Part shown: piece by piece, positions 1-35,701 of the stretch
Position numbering within the stretch: the stretch's first letter is position 1
How the letters are laid out: each line of letters starts with the position of its first letter
Assembly (NCBI RefSeq): GCF_958295425.1
Contig: NC_081139.1
Span: 21,023,888 to 21,087,887 of the forward strand
Reading direction: 5' to 3'
Source of the DNA: Solea solea
Lineage: Eukaryota > Chordata > Actinopteri > Pleuronectiformes > Soleidae
Length of the DNA stretch: 64,000 nucleotides
Position numbers and translations under genes: made by a program
Notes under the pieces: model-generated
The model's database searches: none
The model's input: only the letters and a program-made list of their open reading frames with translations
Told to the model about the DNA's origin: nothing

Positions 1-99
1 ACACAACACAACAAGCTTCATAGCACTGCATTGGCAAAAGTAAATCCAAGCACTTTAAATGCCCACAAGAGTATGTATTATAATGAACAGGCATCATAC

Positions 100-7509
<7,410 letters not shown>

Positions 7510-7596
7510 CTTTGCTTGCAGACAACCAGTCGACGTCGTCTGCCACCCAGCGGCCACACTCTGGTAGTACAACGACTGGACAAGGTACTGCAACGA

Positions 7597-7611
7597 CTCT
7601 TATTGGACAGC
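7597..7611 (-). promoter_or_regulatory. CCAAT box in smarcc2 promoter
   Basis: The minus strand reads CTGTCCAATAAGAG, placing a CCAAT pentamer about 95 nt upstream of the smarcc2 ATG. Together with the CpG-containing GACGTCG stretch at about 7533 and no clear TATA box, this suggests an NF-Y-type housekeeping promoter. The transcription start is probably between 7515 and 7600, which would give a short 5'UTR. Confidence 0.45.
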
Positions 7612-7620
7612 AGGGGGCAG
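7607..7620 (+). promoter_or_regulatory. CTCF-like core at the smarcc2 promoter
   Basis: ACAGCAGGGGGCAG matches the central CTCF recognition core (CCASNAGRKGGCR) except at the first base and the last CpG. It lies directly beside the CCAAT box. Confidence 0.4.
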
Positions 7621-7806
7621 AATGGTGTAGAGAGTGTTTTCAAACTGATTTTAGAGAAGAAAAGTGAAAATAGTGAAAGCCACTGTAAGTATAGATAATG
7701 ATACTCAATTGCAACTAAAGGTTGTGCCAATAATTGAATATAATACCACAATTATTACTATTACTATTTTATTTTAATCAATCAATAAATCAGACTTAAT
7801 TTATAT

Positions 7807-8085
7807 TAGGGCTGAAACTATTAATTGATTTGATAATCGATTGATCAGTTTTAGGGTCGCTATTTTTCATTATTAAAACAAGTTTCTCTGATTTTTCAGC
7901 TTCTTAAATGTGAATATTATCTGGTTTCTTTTCTCCAAATACCAAAGAAATAATTCACAATAAAATAAACACAAATCATTTTGGCTTTCGGGACAAAACA
8001 AGACATTTGATGACATCATAATTTCCAGGTTTGAGAGTCACTAAAAACATATTTGTTATGGTTTTATGGACCAAGCAATTTGCAT
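7807..8085. mobile_element. MITE-like repeat, family with AATCGATTAAT-rich end, copy 1 (right end lost)
   Basis: It begins GGGCTGAAACTATTAATTGA and contains internal blocks TTCTTAAATGTGAATAT and GACAAAACAAGACATTTGAT. The same blocks occur in the same order at 20474-20806 and 26470-26808. The right terminal inverted part is missing here. In the copy at 20474 both ends survive (GGTTGCAATCA and GTTAGTTGCAGC), which suggests a short non-autonomous DNA transposon. Confidence 0.65.
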
Positions 8086-8125
8086 CATGTTTGTGTAAGT
8101 CAAAGTGCTTCACAGCATAAAAACA

Positions 8126-11100
8126 CAAGGACCAAGTGCCTATCACAACCACCGTCAGCCCGTCCCTCACTTATTAACCATACCAACAACATCTAATAAT
8201 ATTTGTATAATATTTATATAATATATAATATTTATACTCTCTGCTGCCCTCAGCTCTTCAGGGAGTCACCATATGTTTTTGTCCTGACAATGATGATCAC
8301 AAAGTTGCTACTTACCTGAGGGTTCTTCATGGTTCATATTTCAAAAGCAAATGTTTTTATTTATTTAGGTGTAATATTAGTATATATTACGCAGTTTATT
8401 CACAGGCAGTTAATATACACCAGTGAAGCACAACAATCAGTTTTGGACTTGTTCACTCATGTAATAAGAATGAGGTTATTAAATAAAGAATAACATATTG
8501 CATTGATTGTTTTAAAAGGACAGTTCAATAAAAGGGATGATCATTCAGGATGTCACATGTTGAATATCCTGGGTCATGAATTGAACAGAAACAAGAAAAC
8601 TACATATATTTGGATGATGGGGAAAAATGTAAATTTTCATGACTTTTGTCAAACTTTGTTTTAATGCAAATCTGAAATTGATTCCGTACAGGCCCCCAAT
8701 GACAAAAACAAAACAAAACACCCACATTCTAGATAACTGTGATCTTCTGGGAAAATAAAAGAAATTAATTATAAATTATCACTTGGCTGAAAAAAATGTT
8801 TGTGACATTTTGAAGCATTATGTTTTCTTTAACAAATCTATTTCTGACAGGAAATCCACACATCTCAATCAATTATCAAAATAGCTGTTGTTTAATTCTC
8901 TGAATAACCAATTCATTTAGTAATTGAGATGAATCAGTGCATCATTTAAGAGGGTCATGTTTAGGAAGGTTTATAAGACTCCTAGTTCAATGATTTGCCG
9001 TTCTCAGGCTAAATCACTCACTAACAGCCTTGTCGTTCACTTCAGATTCAATACAGATCCTGATTTGATAGTCATCATTCAAAACTGTAGGTTTCTTGCA
9101 TCTGAATTCAATGTGAATGCAACTCTTCTCTGAAAAGGCACGCACATACACACTCGGATTTCACAGCCCTGGAAAAATCACATCAGATGAGTCACTTCAC
9201 CCCGGGAATGTGAACACAATCCATTATGTTGTCGTAAAAAGTATATATGGTCTCGCACACATTGATTTATTCATGGAAAGTATTTCTTTTAATAAAAGAC
9301 CATCACAGAGTTAGTATTATATCTATATAAAAATCCCATACATATCAAATCAAACATCATTTAGAAATAAACACCACCTCCACGAAGGCTGCTTAAATTC
9401 CCACAGTGTCAATACACTTAAAGAAAACACCAAAATCCCATCATGAACCTTTCCTTAAACTTAAAATCTTATCTTAAGTTATGCTTCTAAAACAGTTCTT
9501 AGCATGAAATGACATAAATACAAAGATCCTGGCGCTACATTTTTTTTCCCTTGCTCTACATTCAAAGTATAATGTGTTTATGTAACCACTGACTTAAAAA
9601 AAAAAAAAAGTGAAATCCGGTAGAAATTCAAGAACAGAAGTAACTGCTTTCATCTCACTGACCTTTTCACTGGTCCTCAATTAATCTGAGCTTCAAATGA
9701 ACCTGCATTAACAGAGAATCAGTTTGTGTGTGTGTGTGTGAGAGAGAGAGAGACAGAGAGCGAGAGAGAGTTCGAATCTTACATGGACCAGACTCATTTG
9801 TGAAAGTCCAGAGACAACACTGAAGAGAGTTCACTCCTCTCACTCATATTCCTCGGCCTGTGTTTGTGTTTGCTCAGGACCATGTGTGTGCATGTCAGAG
9901 TGTTTGTGTGCTGCATGCGTCTGTGCTGAAGGAGAGGAGCCTATTGATTATTTTAATCCTCCTATTTGTGAGTCTGTGATCCTCTCGGCTCAGCCTTCCA
10001 CAGGGAGATTGCTAATGGGGCTGAACGCTTCCCTCCTCTGTCCTCTTCTCTCCCTGTCCAATTAACTTAATGCTGGAATCTGAGAGGACGGTGCATTGGG
10101 ACTTGCGGGGAGAGTTGCAGTGGTGGCGACTGCTGAGCTACAACTCCGCTCGCTCTTCCCAGTCCAACATCTCCCAAACCGCTCTTTTCCACCACATTCA
10201 TTCCAGAATAGTATTACCTCTCACCTTTAATTAAAGATCCATCTCCATGTTTTTATGCTGGTGAGGTGAGAACTCCCTTCAGCCAGCATTTCATTTTCTC
10301 AGGATGGCTTTGCTGAGAGTAGGAGCAGCATGAGCTGTAGAAACAAGTCTTATTATAGAAACATTATACTTTCTTGCTTCAGCTTTACTGTAAGTCTGCT
10401 TCATGTCAGACAGTTTTCAACACGTATTTCAAACCTCTTATTTATAGAGCACAAATCACAGTTTGCCTGTGGGATTTACAGTGTGAAAAATAAGTGATGC
10501 TTTCTGTCTGTAGACCCTCAGTTCAAATAAGGAACATCTCAGAAAAAAACAAAAAAACACGAATGAAAATGGAAGAAACCCCTGGAAGAGCTATAGCGGC
10601 TGAATCCCTCTTGCATGGAACACACGTGCAATAGATGTCTGATGTGTGTACAGAGCAGATCAACAAGACTATCATGACAATCATGATCATATATGATAAT
10701 GCATTACAATACACGTACAGCAATCGTAGCATAACACTTATACACGTGCAAGAATAATAGAAAGCATTCATTTTTGTTGTTGATGGTGGGAATGAGTCAT
10801 GGCAGGATTTGTACAAATTTGTGTTTTAGAAAATCAAAATATTACAACACTGTAGGTGGCAATGTGTCCCTGCTGTCTTTCCACATTGTTCCAAATTAGA
10901 ATTAACTACAGAATAATCTGGATTAATTATCGGCATGCATTTTAGCCAAACAATTAATCTCACCTATACTAACTGCGTAGGTCTGTGTATTGGCAAGAAT
11001 CTTGCGATGTCCATTTTAAGAACAAATAATAAAAATAAGTGTTCTATGCATTGATAATAATGCTTTTCTTTGTCTCGTAAGGACAGTGGCAGACGGAGGA

Positions 11101-13990
11101 GTCAAATGGACAAAAATATTTCCAATAGATCAATACAGCACTTCAATAAATATAGCAATATCATAAAATATTGCTATAGTTCATGTATCAATATTTTCTG
11201 ACACCCCCTAAAAACTCATTTAAAACACCAAAGCAGCTTGTTCTGTTCGCAGTCATCTTATAAGCAATTGGACAAAAACCTGCAATAAAATAAACTTTTT
11301 TAACAGCATATAGCGTTTAACATTGATGCAGGAAAAAAAAGCATTTTCACTGGTTTTATGAAGTTGTTTTATTTATTTCCATGGGTTTAACATGCTTACC
11401 TGATGATTGGCTGCTGCAGTGCTCACTATGCAACTTAAATATACGTGGAGTTACACAGTACAATAAAGTCACACCCTGAGCAGTGGACACAACAGATTCC
11501 CATGCTCACTGAGTCCTTGATTTTATGATAACATAAACAAAAGTAATAGCATGTAAAGCCGCTCAACAGGAAAGTCTTTGTATACAATACACAATGTCAG
11601 AATGTTTTGGGTTTTTATTTCTTCTTTTTAATCACAGCACAAGAATGACAAGTCAATCAGAACGTTTACATCCAAATCTCATCAGGGTACATTCATGCTA
11701 TCAGTCCTCAGGGTTGGATCTGTGCCACTCAGGACAACAAAGTCTGTGTCACATACTTATACAAGTATAGTATCGGGCAAACATGAAGCTCTCGTCTAAA
11801 ACTACAGTAGATAAGTTAAAATGAGTTCCACATACAGCCCACCTAAACATCATGAACAAAAAAAATTTAATATAATAGTTTTGGCTATATCATCATCATT
11901 TTTTTCTGGATGCAGATTTGGAATTACACACAGTGACATGCTTCAGTTGTTCATTCCCATCGGTGTTTCCCACCCACCGTACAGAATGAGCAGTCGAGTC
12001 CACATTTTTATTTACAGCAGTGAGTTACCTCCACTTACACACAACATTTACAGACAGTGTTCTCAGTTGGCATCTGCATTTTCATGACAATGTGAGGAAC
12101 AACATTTGTATATCACAGGGATTAATTTAGGTTGTATTTTTTTTATTTTTTTTTACCTCTCTTAGGATTTTTGTTTATTTGGGGTTTTTTTTGTTCTCCC
12201 TGATCAGCATGTAGACCACAAGAGATCAAACCCCCCGACAAAACTGGTGCTCCAGATTCAATAATGCTTCGAAATAAAATAAAAAAATAAATTGTAAGGC
12301 ACAGAAACCGATAGGTGTGGTATATGGCAGTAAGACATTACAACAATATAACATCACTGTCTTCATGTGTGGATACATTCACCATGAAATAAGACAAATA
12401 AATTGGCATTTTGGGGAAATAGTTTAGTCAGTTTCTTGCAGAGAGTTGTACCTGATATTATACACATTACATAGGCTATATTACCAGGTTCAATGTTTTA
12501 CAATATTTTTTCTATGTATGTAGCTTTCTATCCACCAAATATGGGTTTAAATATCAATGTAATACTTCCATTATATTTTTGCAATATCCTATTTGTTTTC
12601 ACCTGAGCAGTATCCTCCTGTCACCATTTTACCTTTACGTCTCGTTGCTATGACACACAGGACTCACAGTGAATCGGACGATCAATTGAAAGTGCGCATT
12701 TTCAGTTGGATGGTAATGAGAAACAGACACATCGACAGCAGGAGGAGGATTTTATTTTCCCGCGCAATTTTCATTACAACTCTCCGTATCTGTTCAATAC
12801 AGAACCCGTGTTTTATCGTTCCAATACGGAGCAAATCCTTATTTTACAGAATGGTTGGCAACCCTAACAGAGGGAAACAGCCAGTCATAGCTCTGCAAAT
12901 AATTTGCTTGGCAAAGCTGTAGCTGGTAACGACCAGTTTCTTTCTCTGTGCTTTCACACTAACAAACATCAGACTATTCTGCATACTAGTTTTGACCTTT
13001 CTGACCAGGGAAATAATTAATGAAATGTGCAGTACTGTTAGAAAATAATTTATCCATCTCTTTATTCATTACTCATTTCACTGGGCCGTAACTACCTTGG
13101 TAGATGGCAGTATTGTGTTGTGGCAGTTGATGTTTGTGGCTGTTTTTTATAGAATGTTTTTATCGTACGTTTCCACAAATGCACTGACCACAGTGACACT
13201 CTATTATCACGCTACATTTTATAGTGACAGTAAATAAAGCTTTTTTATTTCACTTGTCTATAACAAAACCAGTCATTCTTGTGTAAAGGAGGTATAACTG
13301 TTCATGAGCGAACCATAAAAGGTTTCGGTGTTTGTATCGAACAGCCACTAAGAAGTGGAAGGAGAAATAACTTTGGCAAATCCCTTCTCTCACATTGAGG
13401 TGATGACTTTTCTAAATTGTCAATCCAACATTAATGTTGACTTTTGGTAATGTTTACTAAGCTGTGTAGAGGTCAGGAGTCTGGGTGTGAACCTTTTTAT
13501 TCTTGCAAACACCAAAATAAAATATTACATAATGGCCTTTATAGTACAATGCTATGAAATACTGTACAACACTGTCACCTAAGGACTTAAAATGTGTGTC
13601 ATTAACCCCAGTGTTAAAAGCGTCTCACTTTATGATGCCCCCAGATGTATTATGTATACTCTGACCACCTCTTTAAACACAAATGATTTAATTTCTGCCA
13701 CTATACAATCAAAACTATAACTAAAGACCTAATTTGATGAAGTCAGGAAGCAGCGTGGGATCATGGGAATTGTTATCCCGTCGTCTTGTTTAGTTCTCCT
13801 GAGTGTTTGCCCTTTAGTGGTAGAGCTTTGTCGGCAGAACAGTCGTGATCAATAACACAGTGGCTAACTAACAGTACCGTACATTTCCTTTTGTAGGGGA
13901 GTTATAGCTGAGAGAGTTAAGTGGATGGCACCATTAAAATGCAAGAAAAATGAAATGTCCAGTACCTTGAAACAGAAATCCAGAAAATCC
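8126..13990. other. Flank between smarcc2 promoter and c1ql4 3' end: no gene seen
   Basis: Both strands lack any exon-like frame with a recognisable product. The stretch is AT-rich, with small GT/GA microsatellites near 9726-9770. A less repetitive and more GC-rich block at about 9950-10260 contains AATTAACTTAAT and TTTAATTAAAG. Part of the left-hand side could belong to a long c1ql4 3'UTR. Confidence 0.6.
13496..13501 (-). promoter_or_regulatory. Candidate c1ql4 polyadenylation signal
   Basis: This is the first canonical AATAAA on the minus strand after the c1ql4 stop codon (15819-15821), which would give a 3'UTR of about 2.3 kb. Variant signals such as ATTAAA occur earlier (near 14567), so the true site is unresolved. 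Confidence 0.3.
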
Positions 13991-14029
13991 TCTATGGAGT
14001 GTTGGAAATAATTTGGCTAATTTAATAAC

Positions 14030-14507
14030 TAGGGATGGCACAATACCAATTTTTCGAGTATCTACTGATACCGATATCAGTCCGATACAGTCATTTTACA
14101 CCTTTTAAACTATGAACACATTTTGTGCGGAGTCATTTCAAGCTATTCGAAAGACACACTTTTCCAATTGTGTCGCAGATATTATTTTCCCATAAGGAAT
14201 AAATAAACCAACAACATGACTCAGCTAAAATGCGGCTGCTGACATCCACTCTCACTCTCACACCTATGGTCAATTTAGAGTGTCCAATTTACAAATCTGC
14301 ATGTTTATGGACTGTGGCAGGAAACCCAGGAACCTGGAGAAAACCCACGCACACACAGGGAGAACATGCAAACTCCATACAGAAAGACCCTTGTTCCGAC
14401 CGGGTCGTGAACGCGGGTTCTTCTTGCTGCAAAGGCAAGAGTGCTAACCATTGGATTGTGTCACATTTTGGTTTTTAGATACTGAGTATTGTATCAGCTC
14501 ATCCCTA
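14030..14507. mobile_element. MITE with TAGGGATG termini, interrupted by a SINE
   Basis: The left end reads TAGGGATGGCACAATACC. The right end read inversely is TAGGGATGAGCTGATACAAT. The internal part has GATACCGATATCAG. A related sequence lies around 43164-43270 and 43520-43610 (GATGTGCC, AATCGATACC, CCGATAT). A SINE at about 14262-14456 sits inside and accounts for nearly half of the length. Confidence 0.65.
14262..14456 (-). mobile_element. tRNA-headed SINE (family A), 3' truncated
   Basis: Read on the minus strand it starts TGGTTAGCACTCTTGCC (A-box-like), then has a GTTCACGACC B-box-like word and the block TTTGCATGTTCTCCCTGTGT. It ends at GTGTCCA...GACCATAGGTGTGA. It matches the plus-strand copy at 48326-48690 but lacks the GGATAAAGCGGTAG tail. 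Confidence 0.75.
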
Positions 14508-15056
14508 TTTATAATACTACTCAACAAAATATACAACATTAGTCTTGTTGTTTTTAGATCATTTAATGCAGAAATGTTGCTGTAGGAGCCATTCTGATCA
14601 TTTATCCTGATTATCGGGTCTGGTGTTTGCACAGGGAGTGGCTGAGTCTTTATAAGGGCAGCTGCATTTGATCACTGATCACGTATGGGTGACGGGGAGA
14701 TTGCACGTTTCCCAGCAGAGTGGCTAAAATCAGGACTGATGAGCCGCTACAGTTGCAGTAAATGAAAGTGTTATCAACCTACTCATCCAACTCTTGGCAA
14801 GAAAGCAACTGACCATATTTCTGAAATGTCTAACTTAATTTAAACTTATTTATAATTAAGTCATAATCACTGCAGTGCCCACTGCAGATGCCAAGTTTGA
14901 GTGTGACTAAACAGGTGAGGCTGCAGACGAAGCCTCAGCTCATTAGCGGGACATGATGAGACTCTGTCATAAGCTCTGGCTCAGGGAAAATCTCACAGCT
15001 AAACCTCAGTATCAGTATAATGTGTGAGTTAAGGGACTGTTACCGACAACTTGACA

Positions 15057-15089
15057 CCCCCCCCCCCCCCCACACACACACACACACAC
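15057..15089. repeat. Poly(C)/(CA)n tract
   Basis: A run of about 15 C residues is followed directly by about nine CA units. Confidence 0.95.
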
Positions 15090-15818
15090 TTTAACAGGAG
15101 TCACAGACCGTGCGAGTCAAAATGACAGCAACGTGACACTCTTAAAGCCTCGACACAAGCCGAGGAGTAAACGCACACATACTGAATGCTTGCACACGGG
15201 AGTGAACACAGCACACTGATTATGGTTGTGGTGTTGGCTGTATTATCAGCTGCGATCAATATATTCATGACTTTTCTCATTTGGTGTCTACTACGGGCCA
15301 CATTGAAAAACCATCTCACAGTGGAGGTGAGAGGCTGCAGCCAAATACACACTCTTCAATTTACAGTCTACATTCAGAGATCATTTCAGTAGATTTCAAA
15401 CCGGTGACTGAAACCGCCATTTACTCTCAGTGGAACAACTCCGCTTTGTGTTTGCGCGCCTCTGTGCATGTGAAACAGATGTTAATTGTGTGTGTTTTAG
15501 CCATGCTAACACACACTGGACATGGCATAGATTACACTAGCATGTGTGTCAGAAGTAAAGAAGTAAGCTGTATGAATACTGTATATATATATATGTATGT
15601 ATATATATAGTACAATACCATTTGCATTTTTACACAAACTCTCTTCAAAGTCAATTTATGAACTGTGGTCCTGTTATTTCATGTTAGGCGTTGGGAATGA
15701 AATTTCTTGATGGAAGCGTGACATGTTAAGATGCAGGATGGAGAGGAAAACTTTTTGCTTGATTACAGAAGAGAGATAGAGAGAGAGAGAGATATAGTAT
15801 ATAAACATAAGTGTACTG

Positions 15819-31739
<15,921 letters not shown>

Positions 31740-32777
31740 TCAGGACAGACAGATCTTCAACAAGAGCAGGAAATAAATCAGCAGTCTATGGAATGACACA
31801 AATAATGTTCCATTTCTTCAGGAATCAGTGCCTTTGTATATTTTTGAAGGCAGAAATTATATATATGAACGTCTTTGTCAACAATGAATATTACACAGAA
31901 ATAGAACTGCTTTTTTTTTCTTGCTTTTTTTTAAATCCAGCTCCGTGGTTGTGGAAGCTCCAGTAAAAAGCTTTGAGTTGCTCAAGCAGAGAACTGTCAG
32001 GTGGGGTCAACAGTATTCCCACTGGAGTTCATCTCACCCACTACATACAAGGAAGGAAGGAAGTGTTACTCGTCTGTCCACGAATGTGATGAGAGGAATA
32101 CGGCTAAAACTCTGCTCTTGTTTCTGTGTTTTTGTTGATGAGCGCTCTCTCTGTTTGTCCACTGTTTAAATTTGACTCAACTCCGCCGTCAACTCCCCCT
32201 TTCAAAGTACAATTATTTACAGGTCATAATGAGCCAAACTCTGAGGACGGAGCAGGCCAGAGTGCACTGAATATGGAAAATTGAGAAAACATCTTTTTTT
32301 CCTGTCCTTTTTTTTGTTTACACCATAACAGCAAATCAGCCAATCTCCTGCAATCTGGAAGATAAAGAAACAACAACAAAGAACATACTTTTAAAATTGT
32401 GATAATAAATAAATTCCCTCAGCATTTCTGATAGTTTTTAAAAAATAAAATACCTTAAATTGATACTTTCATTTGAGTATTTGTACTTTTTGTAGAAAAT
32501 GTGACACACATTTTTTTATTTTCTACTATTAATTATAACGGTATAAACATGTCATGATATCAGGCCTACATTTAATTTGCTCCACAAACTCAGACTGTTC
32601 TAAAACAATAACAACAATAACAATATATTCTATATAATAATAATATTATTATAATAATAACAATAATAATAATAATCCCAAATTTTGCTTATGTTTTAAA
32701 CTAAAATTGTCACTTTAATTTCAAACACATTTAAACAAAAATGATCAAACTTTTCATATGAGAATAAATCAACTTAC

Positions 32778-32998
32778 CTCTGTCTTTTCCCTTTTCTTTA
32801 CCCGGTGTTCTCGTGCCGCGGGTGAGGGTGGAAGGACACGCTGCAGGAAAACTGCTCCAAGAGAAAAACGAATAATAAATAAATAAATAAATAGAGAAAT
32901 TCTCGTCAGACACTGACTGAGCGCTTCCACCTTCCAGAGAAGTTGCGCCGCGGTAAGTCACACTAATGTTTCGACTCTGACACTCATACAGGACTCAG
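32778..32998 (-). other. c1ql4: Inferred c1ql4 5' leader exon
   Basis: A strong donor (ACAGAG|GTAAGT, GT at 32777-32776) lies 1.1 kb upstream of the acceptor at 31657. The preceding sequence is GC-rich (CGCGGCACGAGAACACC, ACTTACCGCGGCGCAAC). The right limit is unknown; a transcription start somewhere in 32.9-33.2 kb is likely. The frame here is open but has no ATG downstream of a stop at about 32996. Confidence 0.5.
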
Positions 32999-33330
32999 TG
33001 TGTGACAGGACAGCTCTCTCCCTCTCTGTCTCTCTCTCTCTCCAGGACTCTGTGCCAAAATACGCACGAAGATTTTTCGTTTTTTCCCCAATTTCTTTCT
33101 TTTGTTTTAAGAACAATAGTGATCGCCTACGGTGCAAAGTGTCGTCGCGTTCCTTGAAGTGAAATCACATATTCCGGCAAATTAGTTTCGCAGACTTGTG
33201 ACGGAGAAGAAATCCCGCTGAAGGGCGACTTCAGCGCAACAGTTCACTCACTTGTTGTAAATTCCGTCTTGATTCTTCCTTCTCCTCAGTATCTGCCTAC
33301 TACTGCTGCTCCCCCCGCCCTCCCCTCATC

Positions 33331-33372
33331 CACACACACACACACACAGACAACAGACACACACACACACAG
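33331..33372. repeat. (CA)n microsatellite
   Basis: Two CA runs are separated by GACAACAGA, next to the tandem family D units. Confidence 0.9.
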
Positions 33373-33780
33373 GGTTTGCACAGCTATTCTTCTGAGGACA
33401 CTGCACAGACTTAATTTGCAAAACAAAGCCTTATATCTAACCTTAACCATAACCAGTTAATGCCCAACCCCAGTTCTGCCTCATTAGGACCAGGTTTTGG
33501 TCTCCATGAGGACTACTAGTTCTGACAAGGTCAGTGTTTGTGCCAGAAATGGTTCTAAAGAGGCAACACACACACACACACTCATACCCATGGTTTGCAC
33601 AGCTATTCTTCTGAGGACACTAAACACCCTAAACAAAGCATTAACCTCAACCTTAACCTTAACCTTAACCTCACCACACTTCACATGTTAGTCCTAACAT
33701 AACCAAAGCCTCAAACATGAGGTTCTACCTCCTTATAGGGTCAGGATTTGGTCTCCATGTGGAGTACTGAGTCTCAGTTT
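33373..33780 (-). repeat. Tandem pair of family D repeats, ~219-bp spacing
   Basis: GGTTTGCACAGCTATTCTTC followed by TGAGGACACT occurs at 33373 and again at 33592. Each copy is followed by a CCTTAACC-type stretch, then GGTTTTGGTCTCCAT or GGATTTGGTCTCCAT, and, in the first copy, GACAAGGTCAGTG. Copies are inverted relative to 26900-27060. CA microsatellites flank both units. Confidence 0.75.
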
Positions 33781-34282
33781 AATTCATGTTTATTGATTGA
33801 TTGTTATATTTTTTTTAATTGTTGTCTTATTATAATGTAAAAAAAGAGATTTAAATTGCATTAACTCTGTATTTGTATGACATTATTCTATGTTAGGGCT
33901 GAACGGTTTTGAATAAATATCTAATTGCGATTATTTTGACAGGAATTGCGACTGCGGTATGATTCGCGATATCAGAGGGAACGGTCATTTTTACGTCATT
34001 ATTCTCATTTTAATTTGAAAAACATATTTAAAATGATGACTGTGTGATGTAATGTGCGGATCTGTGAGAAACAAACATGTTCTCTTCAGTCTGTACAATA
34101 CGGTGTGTATAGAACAAAGACAGTAATTCATCTAAAATTATATTTGTACACATTTTGGCTTTTTAAAAATTGCGATTTCTATACCTTTTCGAATAATTGT
34201 TCAGCTCTATTCTATGGTTATTCTGAAAAGCACTTTGTAACTTTATTTTGAAACTCAAAATGTTGTTATTTATATAAAAAGT

Positions 34283-34347
34283 AATATAGCTCCCCCCGCG
34301 ACCCTCCCTGTGGAGGATAAAGCGCCTGAAAATGGATGGATGGAAGG
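34283..34347 (+). mobile_element. SINE family A tail fragment
   Basis: CCCCGCGACCCTCCCTGTGG followed by AGGATAAAGCGCCTGAAAAT and GGATGGATGG, identical in layout to the tail of the 48326 copy. Confidence 0.65.
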
Positions 34348-34440
34348 ATGACATTGGTGCCGACAAGATCCGTGTTTATACCAGAAAAAGGTCCTAATGA
34401 GGTAACAAATATGAGCACTTACACACACACACACACACCT
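34340..34440 (-). repeat. Family D fragment ending in (CA)n
   Basis: GACAAGATCCGTGTTTATAC followed by CAGAAAAAGGTCCTAATGAG and a CA run matches the 33520-33580 part of the tandem pair. Confidence 0.55.
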
Positions 34441-35631
34441 TTCGATCCTCCATCTTATTCTGCATGTGACCTTTGCACAAATCAAATCACTACATCTGTT
34501 TAATAATTTAATCAAAGTGTGTAGTTTTCCTGTTCAAATGTTGAGGATTTATTTGCACCACAGTTTCAATCTCTGCAGTCATGTGACTAACCCTCTCCAT
34601 GGATTCACATGCAATTTGACACCACACATGGCAATCATGTTTTTTTTTTGTTTTTTTTGTTTTTTTTTTTTAAAAAAGGCCTAAAGGTAACATTACATGT
34701 TTGTGTGTTGGTTGGTTTTCCGTGTTTTTCTCGTACGTGCTCCAGTGCTCTGAGCGGCACATCATGTGTGGGGAACTGTGCACGTCTGTGTTTGGGAGCA
34801 CAACAGGTGTGACTGAAGTGTGAACACAAAACATGGGCCGCAGATGTGAGACTGACACACATCACGCTTTGTGGCAAAGTGAAAAGGATATGGTGAAAGG
34901 AGGAGAGTGCTGTTCTCAGGGTAAGTTGTCAATGTCTTTGTTTCTCTAGCTTTCAGTCCTCGTTAGAGATGAGAGATGTATCGCTGGTGACAACCTCCTC
35001 CTCCTACTCTTGCTTTCTTTATTTTCTTCTTCTCTCCCCTTGACCTAATATTTCATAGCCCTTGTGAATGAATGAATGAATGAATGAATGATTACATTTG
35101 TCATTGTTTTTATCGTGTGTAAAAACATCACTCTTCATGAAATGCAGCCCGGCCATTGGCTCACATTTATCTCTGCACAAGAAACTGGTGAGTGAAACCT
35201 TTTAGGCATCAGCCAGTCACTCCTCTGAGGCACAAGCGAACTTGTATGTACTGTCAGTTCTGCTCCTTATTTATTCATCTCCCAACTTTACTGAGCAGGA
35301 GACTGTAGCAGATATTGAATATGGATCAATAGATCACTCCCCAGGATGCATACTGTCAGCCGACTGAGCCCTCAGGCAGATGCCAAGCCTCTGGTCACAT
35401 TTGCATTTGGAGATAGAAAATAACTACTGCTCGTCAGAAAGTGGGGAAATGTGTGGTCTTTGCACGTTGCAAACAAAATTGGCAAATAATAATTAAAAAA
35501 TAAAAATAAAACTAAAATAAATTTCTGTATTTGTGAATATGTGTTGTTTTTTAACAGGAACCATCGTCTTTGTGCATGTGCGTTCCCTTTTTTTTATGTG
35601 CCTTTACGCCATGTGTGTGAGTGCCTACTAG

Positions 35632-35647
35632 CATATATATATATATA

Positions 35648-35686
<39 letters not shown>

Positions 35687-35701
35687 GTGTGTGTGTGTGT
35701 G
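35632..35701. repeat. (AT)n/(GT)n compound microsatellite
   Basis: Alternating purine-pyrimidine tract of AT, GT, AT and GT runs over 70 bp. Confidence 0.95.
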
